A stretch of DNA of 64,000 nt from JACJWR01 sp963752505 (GCA_963752505.1 CAVVYM010000006.1:124001-188000); one strand, 5' to 3'; shown: positions 44,572 through 53,551, numbered from the stretch's first letter. The notes: generated from the letters alone by a model not told the origin. Program-made: numbers and translations.

Positions 44572-47460
44572 CTACTCAAAGGCCTCGGGTGGCGGGCAGG
44601 CACAGGCCAAGTTGCGATCGCCGAAAGCCCCATCGATGCGCCGGACCGGCGGCCAATACTTGGCCGCGCCCACAGCTCCCGTCGGGAAGACCCCCAGCGC
44701 TCGGGGGTAGGGGCGATCCCACTCACCGACGAGGCACTCAGCCGTGTGGGGGGCCTGCCGCAGCGGCGACGAGTCGACGTCCCACTCCCCGTCGGCGATG
44801 TGCTCGATCTCCGCGCGAATCGAGATCATGGCGTCGATGAACCGATCAAGTTCGGCGAGGTCTTCGCTCTCCGTGGGTTCGATCATCAGCGTTCCAGCCA
44901 CGGGGAACGACATGGTGGGCGCGTGGAAGCCGTAGTCGATCAGGCGCTTTGCCACGTCGTCGACAGTGACGCCGGTGCGCTTGGTCAGGGGGCGGATGTC
45001 GACGATGCACTCGTGAGCCACCAGACCATCAGGTCCCGTGTAGAGGATCGGGTAGTGATCTCGCAGACGTGCCGCGATGTAGTTGGCCGAGAGGATCGCC
45101 GTCTTGGTTGCTGCGGTCAGGCCGGCGGCCCCCATCATGCGCACGTAGGCATAGGGAATGGGCAAGACACCGGCGCTTCCCCAGGGGGCGCCGCTGACCG
45201 GACCGACGCCGCCGTCGTCAAACCCGCGGCCGGTCGGTCCGGCGTCCGGACGCAGTGGGTGTCCGGGGAGGAACGGAGCCAGGTGGGCACGCACTCCAAC
45301 CGGACCGACCCCAGGACCGCCACCACCGTGCGGGATGCAGAAAGTCTTGTGCAGGTTGAGGTGCGACACGTCCGCACCAAACTCTCCTGGTGCGGCGAGC
45401 CCGACGAGCGCGTTGAGGTTGGCGCCGTCGAGGTAGACCTGACCGCCAGCCTCATGGATCATCGCGCAGACGCGCTGGACTTCCTCTTCGAACACACCAT
45501 GGGTGGAGGGGTAGGTGATCATCAGCGCCGCGATCTCCCCCTCGTTCGCCGCAATCTTGGCCGCGAGGTCGTCCAGGTCGATGTTGCCCTGGTCGTCACA
45601 GGCCACCACCACAACACGCAACCCGGCCATCACCGCACTGGCTGCGTTGGTGCCGTGAGCGCTCGACGGGATGAGACAGACATCGCGCTGCGCGTCGCCC
45701 CGGGAGGCGTGGTACGCACGGATGGCCAGCAATCCGGCGAACTCACCCTGGCTGCCCGCGTTGGGTTGGACGGACACCGCGTCGTAGCCGGTGATGGCCA
45801 CCAGCCAGGCTTCGAGTGCCGAGATCAACTCGGCATAGCCTTCGCTCTCATCGGCCGGGGCGAAGGGGTGGGCGTTGGCAAACTCCGGCCAGGTGATGGC
45901 CTCCATCTCGGCCGCAGCGTTCAGCTTCATGGTGCACGACCCAAGTGGAATCATGGTGCGGTCCAACGCGAGGTCGGCGTCGGAGAGGCGACGCAGGAAT
46001 CGCATCATTGAGGTCTCACTGTGATACGAGTTGAACCACGGGTGAGTCAGAAACTCAGCCGTTCGGCGCAGGTTGGCTGGCACCGCCAACTCGGCCTCCG
46101 CGGGAAGCACGATTTCCACTCCCAGCACGTCACCCAGCGCCCGCACGAGACCCGACAGTTGAGATTCGTCGATGGTCTCATCCAGCGAGATACCGATCCG
46201 GTCAGCGTCAAGTAGGCGAACGTTGAAGCCCGCGTCGCGCAGCCCGGCGGTGACGTTGCTTGCCTGCCCGGTCACGACAACCGCCACCGTGTCGAAGTAG
46301 GCCGTGGATCCACACCCGACACCCGCGCTGCTCAGCGCGGCCGCCAGCCGACTAGTTCGACGTGCGATGTCCTCCCCAATGCCGCGCAACCCCTGCGGGC
46401 CGTGGTAGGCGGCATACATGGCCGCGACCACCGCAAGCAGGACCTGCGCGGTGCAAATGTTGCTCGTGGCCTTCTCTCGACGGATGTGCTGTTCGCGGGT
46501 CTGCAGGGCCAGTCGGTAGGCGGGATTGCCGTCGGCATCTTTGCTGACGCCCACGAGGCGGCCGGGCAGCGAGCGGGCCATGCTTGACCTGGTTGCCATG
46601 AAACCCGCATGCGGGCCGCCGAATCCCATCGGCACCCCGAATCGCTGCGCCGAGCCGACCACGATGTCTGCGCCGAGTTCGCCTGGCGGCGTGATGAGCG
46701 TGAGTGCCAGCAGGTCCGACGCCACGACGGCGAGAGCCCCGGACTCGTGGGCCGCCTCGATGGGTCCAGAAATGTCGTTGATCGCCCCGGACGACCCCGG
46801 GTAGGACAGCAAGACGCCGAAGATGTCGGCTGGCAACGCCTCCTGCGCGGCGTCGAACACCACAAGTTCGATTCCCAGGGGTTCTGCGCGGGTGGCCAGC
46901 ACGGCCAGCGTTGCCGGGTGGGTGTCGGCATCCACCGCGAATCGCTGCGACTTCGACTTGCCCACACGCCGCGCCAGCGTCATCGCCTCCGCAGCGGCGG
47001 TCGGTTCGTCAAGCATGGACGCATTCGCTAGCGGCAGTGCGGTGAGGTCGCTCACGAGAGTCTGGAACATGAGCAGCGCCTGCAGGCGCCCCTGCGAGAT
47101 TTCCGGCTGATACGGGGTGTAGGCGGTGTACCAGGCAGGATTCTCCACCAGGTTCCGGCGGATCACGGCTGGCATCTTGGTCCCGTAGTAGCCCATGCCG
47201 ATCATGGACACCCGGGGCCGGTTGGCCTCGGCGATGCGGTGCAACTCTGAGAGAACGCCCTCTTCGCTCAGCGCCGGCGGCAGATCGAGGCTGGCGGTGC
47301 GGATGCCAGCGGGCACCGCCGAATCGATGAGCTCATCGACACTGGAGTAGCCGACAGCCGCAAGCATGACGTCGGCGTCGGACTCGCGTGGTCCGATGTG
47401 GCGCGCACGGAAGGTGGAATCGTCGTCGGCAGCGACCTGTGCCTGCGGTGTCGTAGTCAT
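44572..47460 (-). CDS. gcvP: Glycine dehydrogenase (decarboxylating), P-protein
   Basis: A 962-residue single-chain P-protein of the glycine cleavage system. It has the N-terminal FRARHIGPRESD, the first-half MGFGGPHAGFMATRSS, and in the second half the PLP-lysine region HLNLHKTFCIPHGGGGPG. It decarboxylates glycine and passes the aminomethyl group to lipoylated GcvH. Its partner gcvH lies 3 kb upstream; no gcvT is in the window. The ATG follows a TATTCT hexamer 8 nt upstream. Confidence 0.97.
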   Translation of the reverse strand: MTTTPQAQVAADDDSTFRARHIGPRESDADVMLAAVGYSSVDELIDSAVPAGIRTASLDLPPALSEEGVLSELHRIAEANRPRVSMIGMGYYGTKMPAVIRRNLVENPAWYTAYTPYQPEISQGRLQALLMFQTLVSDLTALPLANASMLDEPTAAAEAMTLARRVGKSKSQRFAVDADTHPATLAVLATRAEPLGIELVVFDAAQEALPADIFGVLLSYPGSSGAINDISGPIEAAHESGALAVVASDLLALTLITPPGELGADIVVGSAQRFGVPMGFGGPHAGFMATRSSMARSLPGRLVGVSKDADGNPAYRLALQTREQHIRREKATSNICTAQVLLAVVAAMYAAYHGPQGLRGIGEDIARRTSRLAAALSSAGVGCGSTAYFDTVAVVVTGQASNVTAGLRDAGFNVRLLDADRIGISLDETIDESQLSGLVRALGDVLGVEIVLPAEAELAVPANLRRTAEFLTHPWFNSYHSETSMMRFLRRLSDADLALDRTMIPLGSCTMKLNAAAEMEAITWPEFANAHPFAPADESEGYAELISALEAWLVAITGYDAVSVQPNAGSQGEFAGLLAIRAYHASRGDAQRDVCLIPSSAHGTNAASAVMAGLRVVVVACDDQGNIDLDDLAAKIAANEGEIAALMITYPSTHGVFEEEVQRVCAMIHEAGGQVYLDGANLNALVGLAAPGEFGADVSHLNLHKTFCIPHGGGGPGVGPVGVRAHLAPFLPGHPLRPDAGPTGRGFDDGGVGPVSGAPWGSAGVLPIPYAYVRMMGAAGLTAATKTAILSANYIAARLRDHYPILYTGPDGLVAHECIVDIRPLTKRTGVTVDDVAKRLIDYGFHAPTMSFPVAGTLMIEPTESEDLAELDRFIDAMISIRAEIEHIADGEWDVDSSPLRQAPHTAECLVGEWDRPYPRALGVFPTGAVGAAKYWPPVRRIDGAFGDRNLACACPPPEAFE

Positions 47461-47468
47461 CGCGGCTC

Positions 47469-47474
47469 AGAATA
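47469..47474 (-). promoter_or_regulatory. Leaderless or short-leader -10 hexamer for gcvP
   Basis: TATTCT on the minus strand lies 8 nt before ATG 47460 and fits TANNNT. No glycine riboswitch fold is evident in the 80-bp gap; a short CGCCC/GGGCG hairpin at 47493-47507 may end the upstream MerR-family transcript. Confidence 0.35.
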
Positions 47475-47540
47475 CGCCGGGGTACGCACTTGCGCCCCCG
47501 AAGGGCGGCCTTGATCAGGCGACCTCGTGAGAGCCTTGAA

Positions 47541-48128
47541 TCAGCCGGTCTTGCGGGAACGTCGAGCGGCGAGCTCGTCGGTCACGCCGTCAGGCACGAC
47601 GACCGCACCGTCGATGCTCTCCTGCGGGAACCGAGCCAGGGTACCGGCGACCTCCGAGCGCACCCGGCCGATCGCGATGCCGAACACCCCTTGACCACCG
47701 CGCATGATGTCGATGACCTCATCCTCAGTGACGCACTCGAAAATCGAGGCACCGTCACTCATGAGGGTGATTTCCGACAGATCCTCAATGCCACGCTCAC
47801 GCAGGTGCTCAACTGCCTTGCGCACGTTCTGGAGGGAGACGCCCGTGTCGAGGAGGCGCTTGATCACACGGAGCACCAGGATGTCGCGGAACGAATACAG
47901 GCGTTGACTGCCGGACCCGGTCGCCGAGCGGATGCTCGGAACAAGCAACCCGGTCCGTGCCCAGTAGTCCAGTTGACGGTAGGTGATCCCCGCCGCAGCA
48001 CAGGCGGTCGCGCCGCGGTAGCCGAGGTGCGGTGAGTCCGACACATCACCCGAGTCGAACAGGGCACCCTGTTCCCCACGACCGACGAAGCCATCTGTGG
48101 CTCCGGACGTGCCCTCAAACTCGGACAT
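47541..48128 (-). CDS. MerR-family regulator of the Rv1830 (ResR) type
   Basis: A 195-residue regulator. The MerR winged helix (GYRGATACAAAGITYRQLDYWARTGLL) starts near residue 32, followed by the helix SFRDILVLRVIKRLLDTGVSLQNVRKAVEHL and a C-terminal sensor-like domain without obvious cysteines. Position between gcvP and the bifunctional nuclease gene matches M. tuberculosis Rv1830, linked to growth and cell division timing. AGGAGG precedes ATG 48128, which rules out a longer upstream start. Confidence 0.85.
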   Translation of the reverse strand: MSEFEGTSGATDGFVGRGEQGALFDSGDVSDSPHLGYRGATACAAAGITYRQLDYWARTGLLVPSIRSATGSGSQRLYSFRDILVLRVIKRLLDTGVSLQNVRKAVEHLRERGIEDLSEITLMSDGASIFECVTEDEVIDIMRGGQGVFGIAIGRVRSEVAGTLARFPQESIDGAVVVPDGVTDELAARRSRKTG

Positions 48129-48260
48129 CTCTCGCCTCCTCGTCGGCTGACCGCACCCCAACGTGGGCCAACCCCTGCTCCGCAGGCTAGGCAGCGCCGA
48201 CCTCTTCGTCAACGACATTGGCCGAGAACACGCCCGTGTAATTCCGCTTTTGTGACTCTC

Positions 48261-48266
48261 ACCCTA
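48261..48266 (-). promoter_or_regulatory. Possible -10 hexamer for the ResR-type gene in an AT-rich island
   Basis: TAGGGT on the minus strand lies about 130 nt before the gene. Just upstream on that strand is the most AT-rich stretch of this region (48265-48305), containing TGATGCATTA and TGATGATTA as near-direct repeats 12 bp apart. This could be the promoter and regulator-binding area; no -35 is convincing. Confidence 0.3.
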
Positions 48267-48312
48267 AAGTAGGGATTCATATTTGATGCATTATGTGATG
48301 ATTAGCCGCCGG

Positions 48313-48786
48313 TCACGAGTTCCCTTGTTCGAAATCCTCGGGGTTGACCGAGTCCAAGAACTCACGGAAGGCCTCGACCTCGTCCTCTTCTTCGTCGGGC
48401 ACCTGGATGCCCGCCTCGGCCAGCACGTCCTCGGAACCCAAGATCGGGGCACCGCAGCGCATCGCCAGGGCAATCGCATCACTTGGCCGGGCACTCACCT
48501 CCACGCCGTTGCCCAGGTCCAAGACGGAGTAGAAGACGCCATCACGCAACTCCGTGATGCGCACTTGCTGCACGGGTGATTCCAACGTGTCAAGCACGTC
48601 GCGCAGCAGGTCATGGGTCAGTGGCCGAGGCGGCACCACCCCCTGCTGGGCGAAGGCTATTGCGGTCGCCTCGACTGCACCGATCCAGATGGGCAGGTAG
48701 CGATCGCCGTTGCGTTCCCGCAGCAGCACCAGGGGTTGATTCGACGGCATCTCGACTCGCACACCCACCACGTCAAGAGGTTCCAT
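48313..48786 (-). CDS. Bifunctional nuclease family protein (BFN, DUF151)
   Basis: A 157-residue DUF151 protein with LLRERNGDRYLPIWIGAVEATAIA in the core and SARPSDAIALAMR, the family signature. The C-terminus is Glu-rich. Members form compact domains implicated in DNA or RNA cleavage, mostly without mechanistic detail. Orthologue position Rv1829 between the two MerR genes. A TACAGT hexamer lies 7 nt before the ATG, suggesting its own leaderless promoter. Confidence 0.9.
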   Translation of the reverse strand: MEPLDVVGVRVEMPSNQPLVLLRERNGDRYLPIWIGAVEATAIAFAQQGVVPPRPLTHDLLRDVLDTLESPVQQVRITELRDGVFYSVLDLGNGVEVSARPSDAIALAMRCGAPILGSEDVLAEAGIQVPDEEEDEVEAFREFLDSVNPEDFEQGNS

Positions 48787-48793
48787 AGTTGCG

Positions 48794-48799
48794 ACTGTA
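48794..48799 (-). promoter_or_regulatory. Leaderless -10 hexamer for the BFN gene
   Basis: TACAGT on the minus strand lies 7 nt before ATG 48786 and fits TANNNT; no Shine-Dalgarno sequence is present in the 38-bp gap. Confidence 0.4.
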
Positions 48800-48824
48800 A
48801 CCCCGAAACCCGCACATGGGGAAG

Positions 48825-49526
48825 TCAGTGCGAGTCTCGATAGCCGTCCCGGATGTGGGCAGCAATCATGGCGCCCTCGAGTTGGCGACTCAACACAAAA
48901 ATCGGCGCCGCCAGAGATGCCTGGGTGCGGCCTTCCTCCCCCGGTGAGGCCTGAACGACCTGATCGACGAAACCGATATGACGGTCTGCCGCCAATCGGA
49001 TCGTACGCAAGTGGCGGGCCGAGACCCCGTAGTCCGCAAGGCCGGCCAAAGCAGTTGCGGCCTCAAGTTCGGCCATGCCGTAGCGGCCGTCGTGACCGAC
49101 GACTAGGAGCCCTTGCCCGAGCGCTTCGGAGAGTTGAGCCTCACTCAAACCGGACTCGCGCAGCAACTCGTCCTCGCTCAGTCGGATATCCGCGTCTCGT
49201 CGGCCTTCGGCGTCACGCGAGGGCGTCGCCAATGCTTCAGGCGGCCGCGGTGTCGGGTCGACGATCTCGGGCGGCTCCAGACCGCGACTCATCGCATCAA
49301 GGTGCTCGGCGATGACTTTGAGCGGAAGGAAATAGTCGCGCTGCGTACGGAGGATGTAGCGCAGCCGGGCCCTGTCCGCAGATGAGTACCGACGGTAGCC
49401 CGACGGCGTCCGAACCGGCGATATCAGCCCCTGCGCCTCCAAGAAGCGCACCTTGGAAACCGTCAGATCGGGGAACTCCTCCGAGAATTCCGCGATCACG
49501 GCCCCGATGCCGATGAGCTCGCTCAA
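48825..49526 (-). CDS. ftsR: FtsR-type MerR-family transcriptional regulator
   Basis: A 233-residue regulator with the MerR helix-turn-helix at the N-terminus (DLTVSKVRFLEAQGLISPVRTPSGYRR) and a long all-alpha C-terminal half. Orthologues (FtsR in Corynebacterium, Rv1828 in M. tuberculosis) activate ftsZ and cell division. Its start overlaps the garA stop (ATGA), a linkage conserved across actinobacteria. Frame intact. Confidence 0.88.
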   Translation of the reverse strand: MSELIGIGAVIAEFSEEFPDLTVSKVRFLEAQGLISPVRTPSGYRRYSSADRARLRYILRTQRDYFLPLKVIAEHLDAMSRGLEPPEIVDPTPRPPEALATPSRDAEGRRDADIRLSEDELLRESGLSEAQLSEALGQGLLVVGHDGRYGMAELEAATALAGLADYGVSARHLRTIRLAADRHIGFVDQVVQASPGEEGRTQASLAAPIFVLSRQLEGAMIAAHIRDGYRDSH

Positions 49527-49984
49527 CTGCCTCCACCCGCACCCGACATGAACCAGAATCGATACTTGCCGATCTGGATCTCATCACCGCTGCTCAATAC
49601 GGTGGAGGTGACCGGTTCCTGGTTCACCCGGGAACCGTTCAACGAGCCGAGATCGACCAGGTGCCAGTCGCCGTCCAGCCAACGCAGTTCGGCGTGCTGC
49701 CGCGACACCGTGATGTCGTCGAGGAAGACCTCTTGATCGGGGTTTCGCCCCACCTTCACCAGCGGTGGGGTGAGGGTGTAGGCCATGCCCTTGTTGGGGC
49801 CCTGATTGACCACGATGACAGCGAACTGGGCCCCGGCACCGCTGGGTTCCTCGACTGCTGCCGGCGTCTCCACCGGGGTCAGGGCGCCTGTGGCCTGAGT
49901 CGCCTCAGCGCCGGCGGGCGCCCCGCAACTGCTGCAGAACTTGGCTCCGGTGTTGAGTGCCGAGCCGCACGCTGAACAATGCAT
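49523..49984 (-). CDS. garA: GarA/OdhI-like FHA protein with N-terminal zinc ribbon
   Basis: A 153-residue protein. An N-terminal zinc ribbon (Cys3-x2-Cys6 and Cys17-x2-Cys20) leads to an Ala/Pro/Glu-rich linker and an FHA domain with GRN (79-81), SRQH (94-97) and DLGSLNGS (111-118). GarA/OdhI inhibits 2-oxoglutarate dehydrogenase when unphosphorylated and is switched by Ser/Thr kinases at an N-terminal ETTS motif; that motif is not visible here. I use MHCSACG as start; an upstream ATG at 50026 overlapping the gcvH stop is possible. It is coupled to ftsR. Confidence 0.88.
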   Translation of the reverse strand: MHCSACGSALNTGAKFCSSCGAPAGAEATQATGALTPVETPAAVEEPSGAGAQFAVIVVNQGPNKGMAYTLTPPLVKVGRNPDQEVFLDDITVSRQHAELRWLDGDWHLVDLGSLNGSRVNQEPVTSTVLSSGDEIQIGKYRFWFMSGAGGGS

Positions 49985-50022
49985 CGCTTGTGTACCTCTC
50001 TGATCGAAATCCGCAGTGGGCG

Positions 50023-50409
50023 TCAAGCGCTGATGATGGCCTCGTAGCCGGGGACATCGAGGAACTCCGCGCTATCAAGTTCGGCCGCCGGAACGATCTC
50101 TACCAACCATCCCTCCCCGTAGGGGTCGTCGTTGATGGTCTCAGGGGCTGTCTCCACTGCGTCGTTCCGGCGGGAGATCCGACCTGTCAGCGGAGCATAG
50201 ACCTCACTCACGCTCTTGGTCGATTCGACTTCGCCGATGGCTTCACCCGCCTCAACGTCGTCACCAACGCCAGGCAGGGCAACGAAGACGATGTCGCCGA
50301 GGCTGTCCTGGGCGAAGTCGGTGATTCCGACGCGGACGGCGCCGTCGGGCTGGATGGCCAGCCACTCGTGTTGCGAGGTGTAGAGAAGGTCAGGAGGAAT
50401 CATGTTCAT
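50023..50409 (-). CDS. gcvH: Glycine cleavage system H protein
   Basis: A 128-residue lipoyl carrier. The lipoylation site is Lys65 in GEVESTKSVSEVYAPLTG. It shuttles the aminomethyl intermediate from GcvP. A second Met two codons in is an alternative start. It overlaps the end of the upstream sugar nucleotidyltransferase gene by up to 20 bases and is followed by garA, ftsR and the BFN gene, as in M. tuberculosis. Confidence 0.96.
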   Translation of the reverse strand: MNMIPPDLLYTSQHEWLAIQPDGAVRVGITDFAQDSLGDIVFVALPGVGDDVEAGEAIGEVESTKSVSEVYAPLTGRISRRNDAVETAPETINDDPYGEGWLVEIVPAAELDSAEFLDVPGYEAIISA

Positions 50410-52933
50410 ACTCTAGCGCCGGTGATCCGCCGGCGTCTGCGTCCTGCGCCGTCACTACCACCTGACGCCAGGCGGCCATCAGCTCATGCGCTTCGTGTTC
50501 CCGCGGCGACTCCGCCCACATCCGGACCGCAGCTGCGCTGGGATCCGGCGCGACGAGGACCCAGGCACGGTCGGGGAACATGATGCGCACCCCCTCGGTC
50601 TCGTCAATCGGCGCCTCCCCCGCAGCCTCCCGGACGGCACGCATAGCGGAGGCCTTGAGCGCCCATGGCATCGGAATCTGCTCGCGCAGCAGTGTGGTCG
50701 AGGGGATGCGAGTGTCGATCTGGCGCAGAGTCAGTCGAGTACGCGCCACCAACCCGAGCAGCACCACGAGCGCTGCCATCGCATCCGAGGATCGGCCAAC
50801 GGCCGGAATGACGAAACCGCCGTCGGCGTCGCCTGCCAGGATCAATCCCTCGGCTGTGCTGGCTTTGGACAACGCCTGGGCCCCGGTTGGACTCCAGATC
50901 ATGTGCACGCCGTGATAGGCAGCAACTTGCTCGGCAACCCGCGTGGTGGTGACGGGCACAGCTACGACACCACTGCGCCGCTCCGCCGCCAGCAAGTCCA
51001 ACACGACGAGTAGGGCCCGGTCGTCGCTGAGGACCCGCCCGGTCTCATCCACGATGGACAGTCGCTCCCCGGTCGGACTGATGCGCACCCCAAGCGCAGC
51101 ACGCGAGGACGCCACCAGCAGACCAAGCCGGCGTAGCGACTCCGACCGCTCTTCGGCCGAGCCCGTGGTTCGATTCGGCGTCAACCGGGAGTTGACGGTG
51201 ATGACATCGACTTCCGCCTGCGACATGAGGGTCGGCAAGATCATGGCACCGGTGCCCCCGGCGGTGTCCACCACGATGCGCAGACCAGCCTCCGCCACGC
51301 CCGTCATGTCCGTGGCGGACACGACGGCGCCCACGTAGTCCTCGACGGCGCCCATGGGTGCCGAGACTGAGCCGACCTCGGTCGGCGCGGTGCGCATGAT
51401 GTCATGACGGTTGACGATGCGCTCCAAGTCCTGGCGGGCGCGCTGGTCGATGTCCACCCCGTCGGCGTCCAGGAACATGAGGCGCAGACTGTCCGGCTTG
51501 CCAGGCGCGGTGCGGGCGACGATGCCACCGTCGCAGTTGCGCCCGACGTGGCTTCGGGCCACTGGTACCGGACTCATGCCGAGCACGTCGACGTTGAGTC
51601 CGGCGGCCGCTAGGGCTCCGATCAACACCAGCGACACGGCGTGGGAGGGCACCGAATGATCGCGGGCAACGGCAACGCGTCCGCCTCGCGGCAGGATGGT
51701 GGCGAAGGCACCGGCCACCCGGGCGGCGACCTCTGGGGTGACGTCGATATTGACCACACCGCTGAAGACTTCGTCGGAGAACATCTGCCGAGGCGATCTC
51801 GACTCCCACACCACGGTCTCGCCGACCACCTCGCCGGCGGCGATGGTCTTCTTCGGGTACACATCGGCCCCCGAGGTGATGACCGCCTCGGTCTCGAGTC
51901 GACAACCGTCGCCGACGCACGATCCCTCTTCCACCCGTGCTCGGTCGAGGAGTTCGCAGGCTTGTCCGACGATGCAGCCGTAGAGGGACGCTCCGGCACC
52001 CAGGTAGGCGTTGTCCATGACAACCGATCGCTCCACCACCGCTCGCGGGCCGATGATGCTGTGGCGACCGACGACGCTGAACGGCTCGACCCGAGCGCCG
52101 GCCGCGACTCTGACGTGGTCGCCCAACACCAGGGGACCAAGCAGTTCGGCTTCACTACTGACTTCCACGCCGGTGCCGAACCACACGCCCGGCGCAACCT
52201 CGTGGCCTGGGATGTCGAGCTTGACCCGCCCGAGCAAAGCGTCGACCTGCACCGAGCGATAGGCATCGAGGGTCCCGACGTCTTCCCAGTAGCCCTCCCC
52301 TATGTGGCCATAGAGCGGTGCCCCTCGAGCCAGAAGCTTCGGAAAAACATCCCGCGCCCAGTCAACCGGCTCATCGGTAGGGATTTCCTCGAGCACCTCC
52401 GGCGAAATCATGTAGATGCCGGTGTTGACGGTATCGGTGAACACCTGCGACCAATCCGGCTTCTCCAGGAACCTGGTGATGCGACCATCCTCGCCGGTGA
52501 CGACCAATCCCATTCCCATGGGATTCGCACGTCGTGCCAGGCAGACGGTGACAGCTGCGCCCGTCTCGTGATGGGCCTGCGCCAGGGCGGTGAGGTTCAT
52601 GTCGGTGACGCCATCGCCTGAAATCACCAGGAACGGCTCGTCGCGCAGGCGGGACTCGGCAAGCTTCACGCTGCCAGCGGTGCCCATCGGCCGCGACTCG
52701 GTGGCGTAACTGAGCTGGATCCCCGTATCGGCACCCGTTCCGTGATGTGCACGCACCATCTGCGCCAGGTAGTGCACCGTGATGACGGCTTCCGAGACGC
52801 CGTGCGAGCGCAGGAGCAGGAGCAGATGCTCAAGCATCGGGCGCCCTACGACCGGCAGCAGGGGCTTGGGCGTTGACGAAGTGAGTGGACGGAGCCGGGT
52901 CCCAGAGCCCCCGGCCATCACCACTGCCTTCAT
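50390..52933 (-). CDS. Sugar nucleotidyltransferase with hexapeptide and degenerate phosphomannomutase domains
   Basis: An 847-residue fusion. Residues 1-230 form a nucleotidyltransferase (KAVVMAGGSGTRLRPLTSSTPKPLLP, ISGDGVTDMNL, EKPDWSQVF), then left-handed beta-helix repeats (about 250-370), then a phosphomannomutase-like region. In the last part the TASHNP phosphoserine loop is replaced by VARTAPGKPDS, the DGDADR metal loop reads AGDADGGF and the RPSGTEP phosphate loop reads APDPSAAAV, so the mutase is probably inactive. It is annotated in relatives as mannose-1-phosphate guanylyltransferase; the nucleotide specificity is not proven. The CDP-alcohol gene precedes it by overlap. Confidence 0.85.
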   Translation of the reverse strand: MKAVVMAGGSGTRLRPLTSSTPKPLLPVVGRPMLEHLLLLLRSHGVSEAVITVHYLAQMVRAHHGTGADTGIQLSYATESRPMGTAGSVKLAESRLRDEPFLVISGDGVTDMNLTALAQAHHETGAAVTVCLARRANPMGMGLVVTGEDGRITRFLEKPDWSQVFTDTVNTGIYMISPEVLEEIPTDEPVDWARDVFPKLLARGAPLYGHIGEGYWEDVGTLDAYRSVQVDALLGRVKLDIPGHEVAPGVWFGTGVEVSSEAELLGPLVLGDHVRVAAGARVEPFSVVGRHSIIGPRAVVERSVVMDNAYLGAGASLYGCIVGQACELLDRARVEEGSCVGDGCRLETEAVITSGADVYPKKTIAAGEVVGETVVWESRSPRQMFSDEVFSGVVNIDVTPEVAARVAGAFATILPRGGRVAVARDHSVPSHAVSLVLIGALAAAGLNVDVLGMSPVPVARSHVGRNCDGGIVARTAPGKPDSLRLMFLDADGVDIDQRARQDLERIVNRHDIMRTAPTEVGSVSAPMGAVEDYVGAVVSATDMTGVAEAGLRIVVDTAGGTGAMILPTLMSQAEVDVITVNSRLTPNRTTGSAEERSESLRRLGLLVASSRAALGVRISPTGERLSIVDETGRVLSDDRALLVVLDLLAAERRSGVVAVPVTTTRVAEQVAAYHGVHMIWSPTGAQALSKASTAEGLILAGDADGGFVIPAVGRSSDAMAALVVLLGLVARTRLTLRQIDTRIPSTTLLREQIPMPWALKASAMRAVREAAGEAPIDETEGVRIMFPDRAWVLVAPDPSAAAVRMWAESPREHEAHELMAAWRQVVVTAQDADAGGSPALEYEHDSS

Positions 52934-53526
52934 TGCCCCACCATCCTCCGTGCCCGAAGTATGCGCCTCGCCTGCTCGAAGTAGAGCACGGCCGCCCACC
53001 AGTAGAGCGCAGTACCCCAAATCACAAAGGCCCAACCGAACACCCGTGCAACAAGCGCGAAGGCCGAGGTGCCGTCACCGAGCAGCAGCAACGGAAATGC
53101 GTACAGCAGATTGAACGTCGCCGCCTTGCCGATGAAGTGCACGGGCAGTCCGGTGACTCCCACCCGCTTGAGGAGTGCGAGCACCACGGCCATGATGACG
53201 TCCCGCGACACAAGAAGTGCCACCAGCCACCACGGAATGATGCCGCGGGCCAGCAACCCGATGAGAGTCGCGAGGATGTAGAGCCGATCGGCGATCGGGT
53301 CCAACAACTGGCCGAGTCGGGTGATCTGGTTCCACCGCCGCGCCAAGTAGCCATCGAGGTAGTCCGTGAACCCGGCAACGACGAGCAGGAGTACCGCCCA
53401 GCCGTCAGCCTTCGGAACCAGGATGAGCCAGAGGAAGACTGGAACCCCCAACAAGCGCGCCATGCTCAGCACGTTGGGCAGGGTCAGGATCCTGGAACTC
53501 GTGACCTCGGTTTCCTGAACTTCCAT
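52930..53526 (-). CDS. CDP-alcohol phosphatidyltransferase
   Basis: A 198-residue membrane enzyme. The catalytic motif D-G-x2-A-R-x8-G-x3-D-x3-D is complete at Asp58 to Asp80 within DYLDGYLARRWNQITRLGQL. It should transfer a phosphatidyl group from CDP-DAG to an alcohol such as glycerol-3-phosphate. The position matches M. tuberculosis pgsA2 (Rv1822), whose product is uncertain. A TACCGT hexamer lies 6 nt before the ATG. The next gene overlaps its stop by 4 bases. Confidence 0.9.
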   Translation of the reverse strand: MEVQETEVTSSRILTLPNVLSMARLLGVPVFLWLILVPKADGWAVLLLVVAGFTDYLDGYLARRWNQITRLGQLLDPIADRLYILATLIGLLARGIIPWWLVALLVSRDVIMAVVLALLKRVGVTGLPVHFIGKAATFNLLYAFPLLLLGDGTSAFALVARVFGWAFVIWGTALYWWAAVLYFEQARRILRARRMVGQ

Positions 53527-53532
53527 GAATCA

Positions 53533-53538
53533 ACGGTA
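53533..53538 (-). promoter_or_regulatory. Leaderless -10 hexamer for the CDP-alcohol phosphatidyltransferase gene
   Basis: TACCGT on the minus strand lies exactly 6 nt before ATG 53526, identical in sequence and spacing to the uvrB element. It lies in the 25-bp gap after the preceding gene. Confidence 0.45.
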
Positions 53539-53551
53539 GCGGTACTCGGGC

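Noticed and set aside
47461..47540. Glycine riboswitch ahead of gcvP
   Set aside because: The gap is only 80 bp and a -10-like hexamer lies 8 nt before the start, leaving no room for an aptamer.
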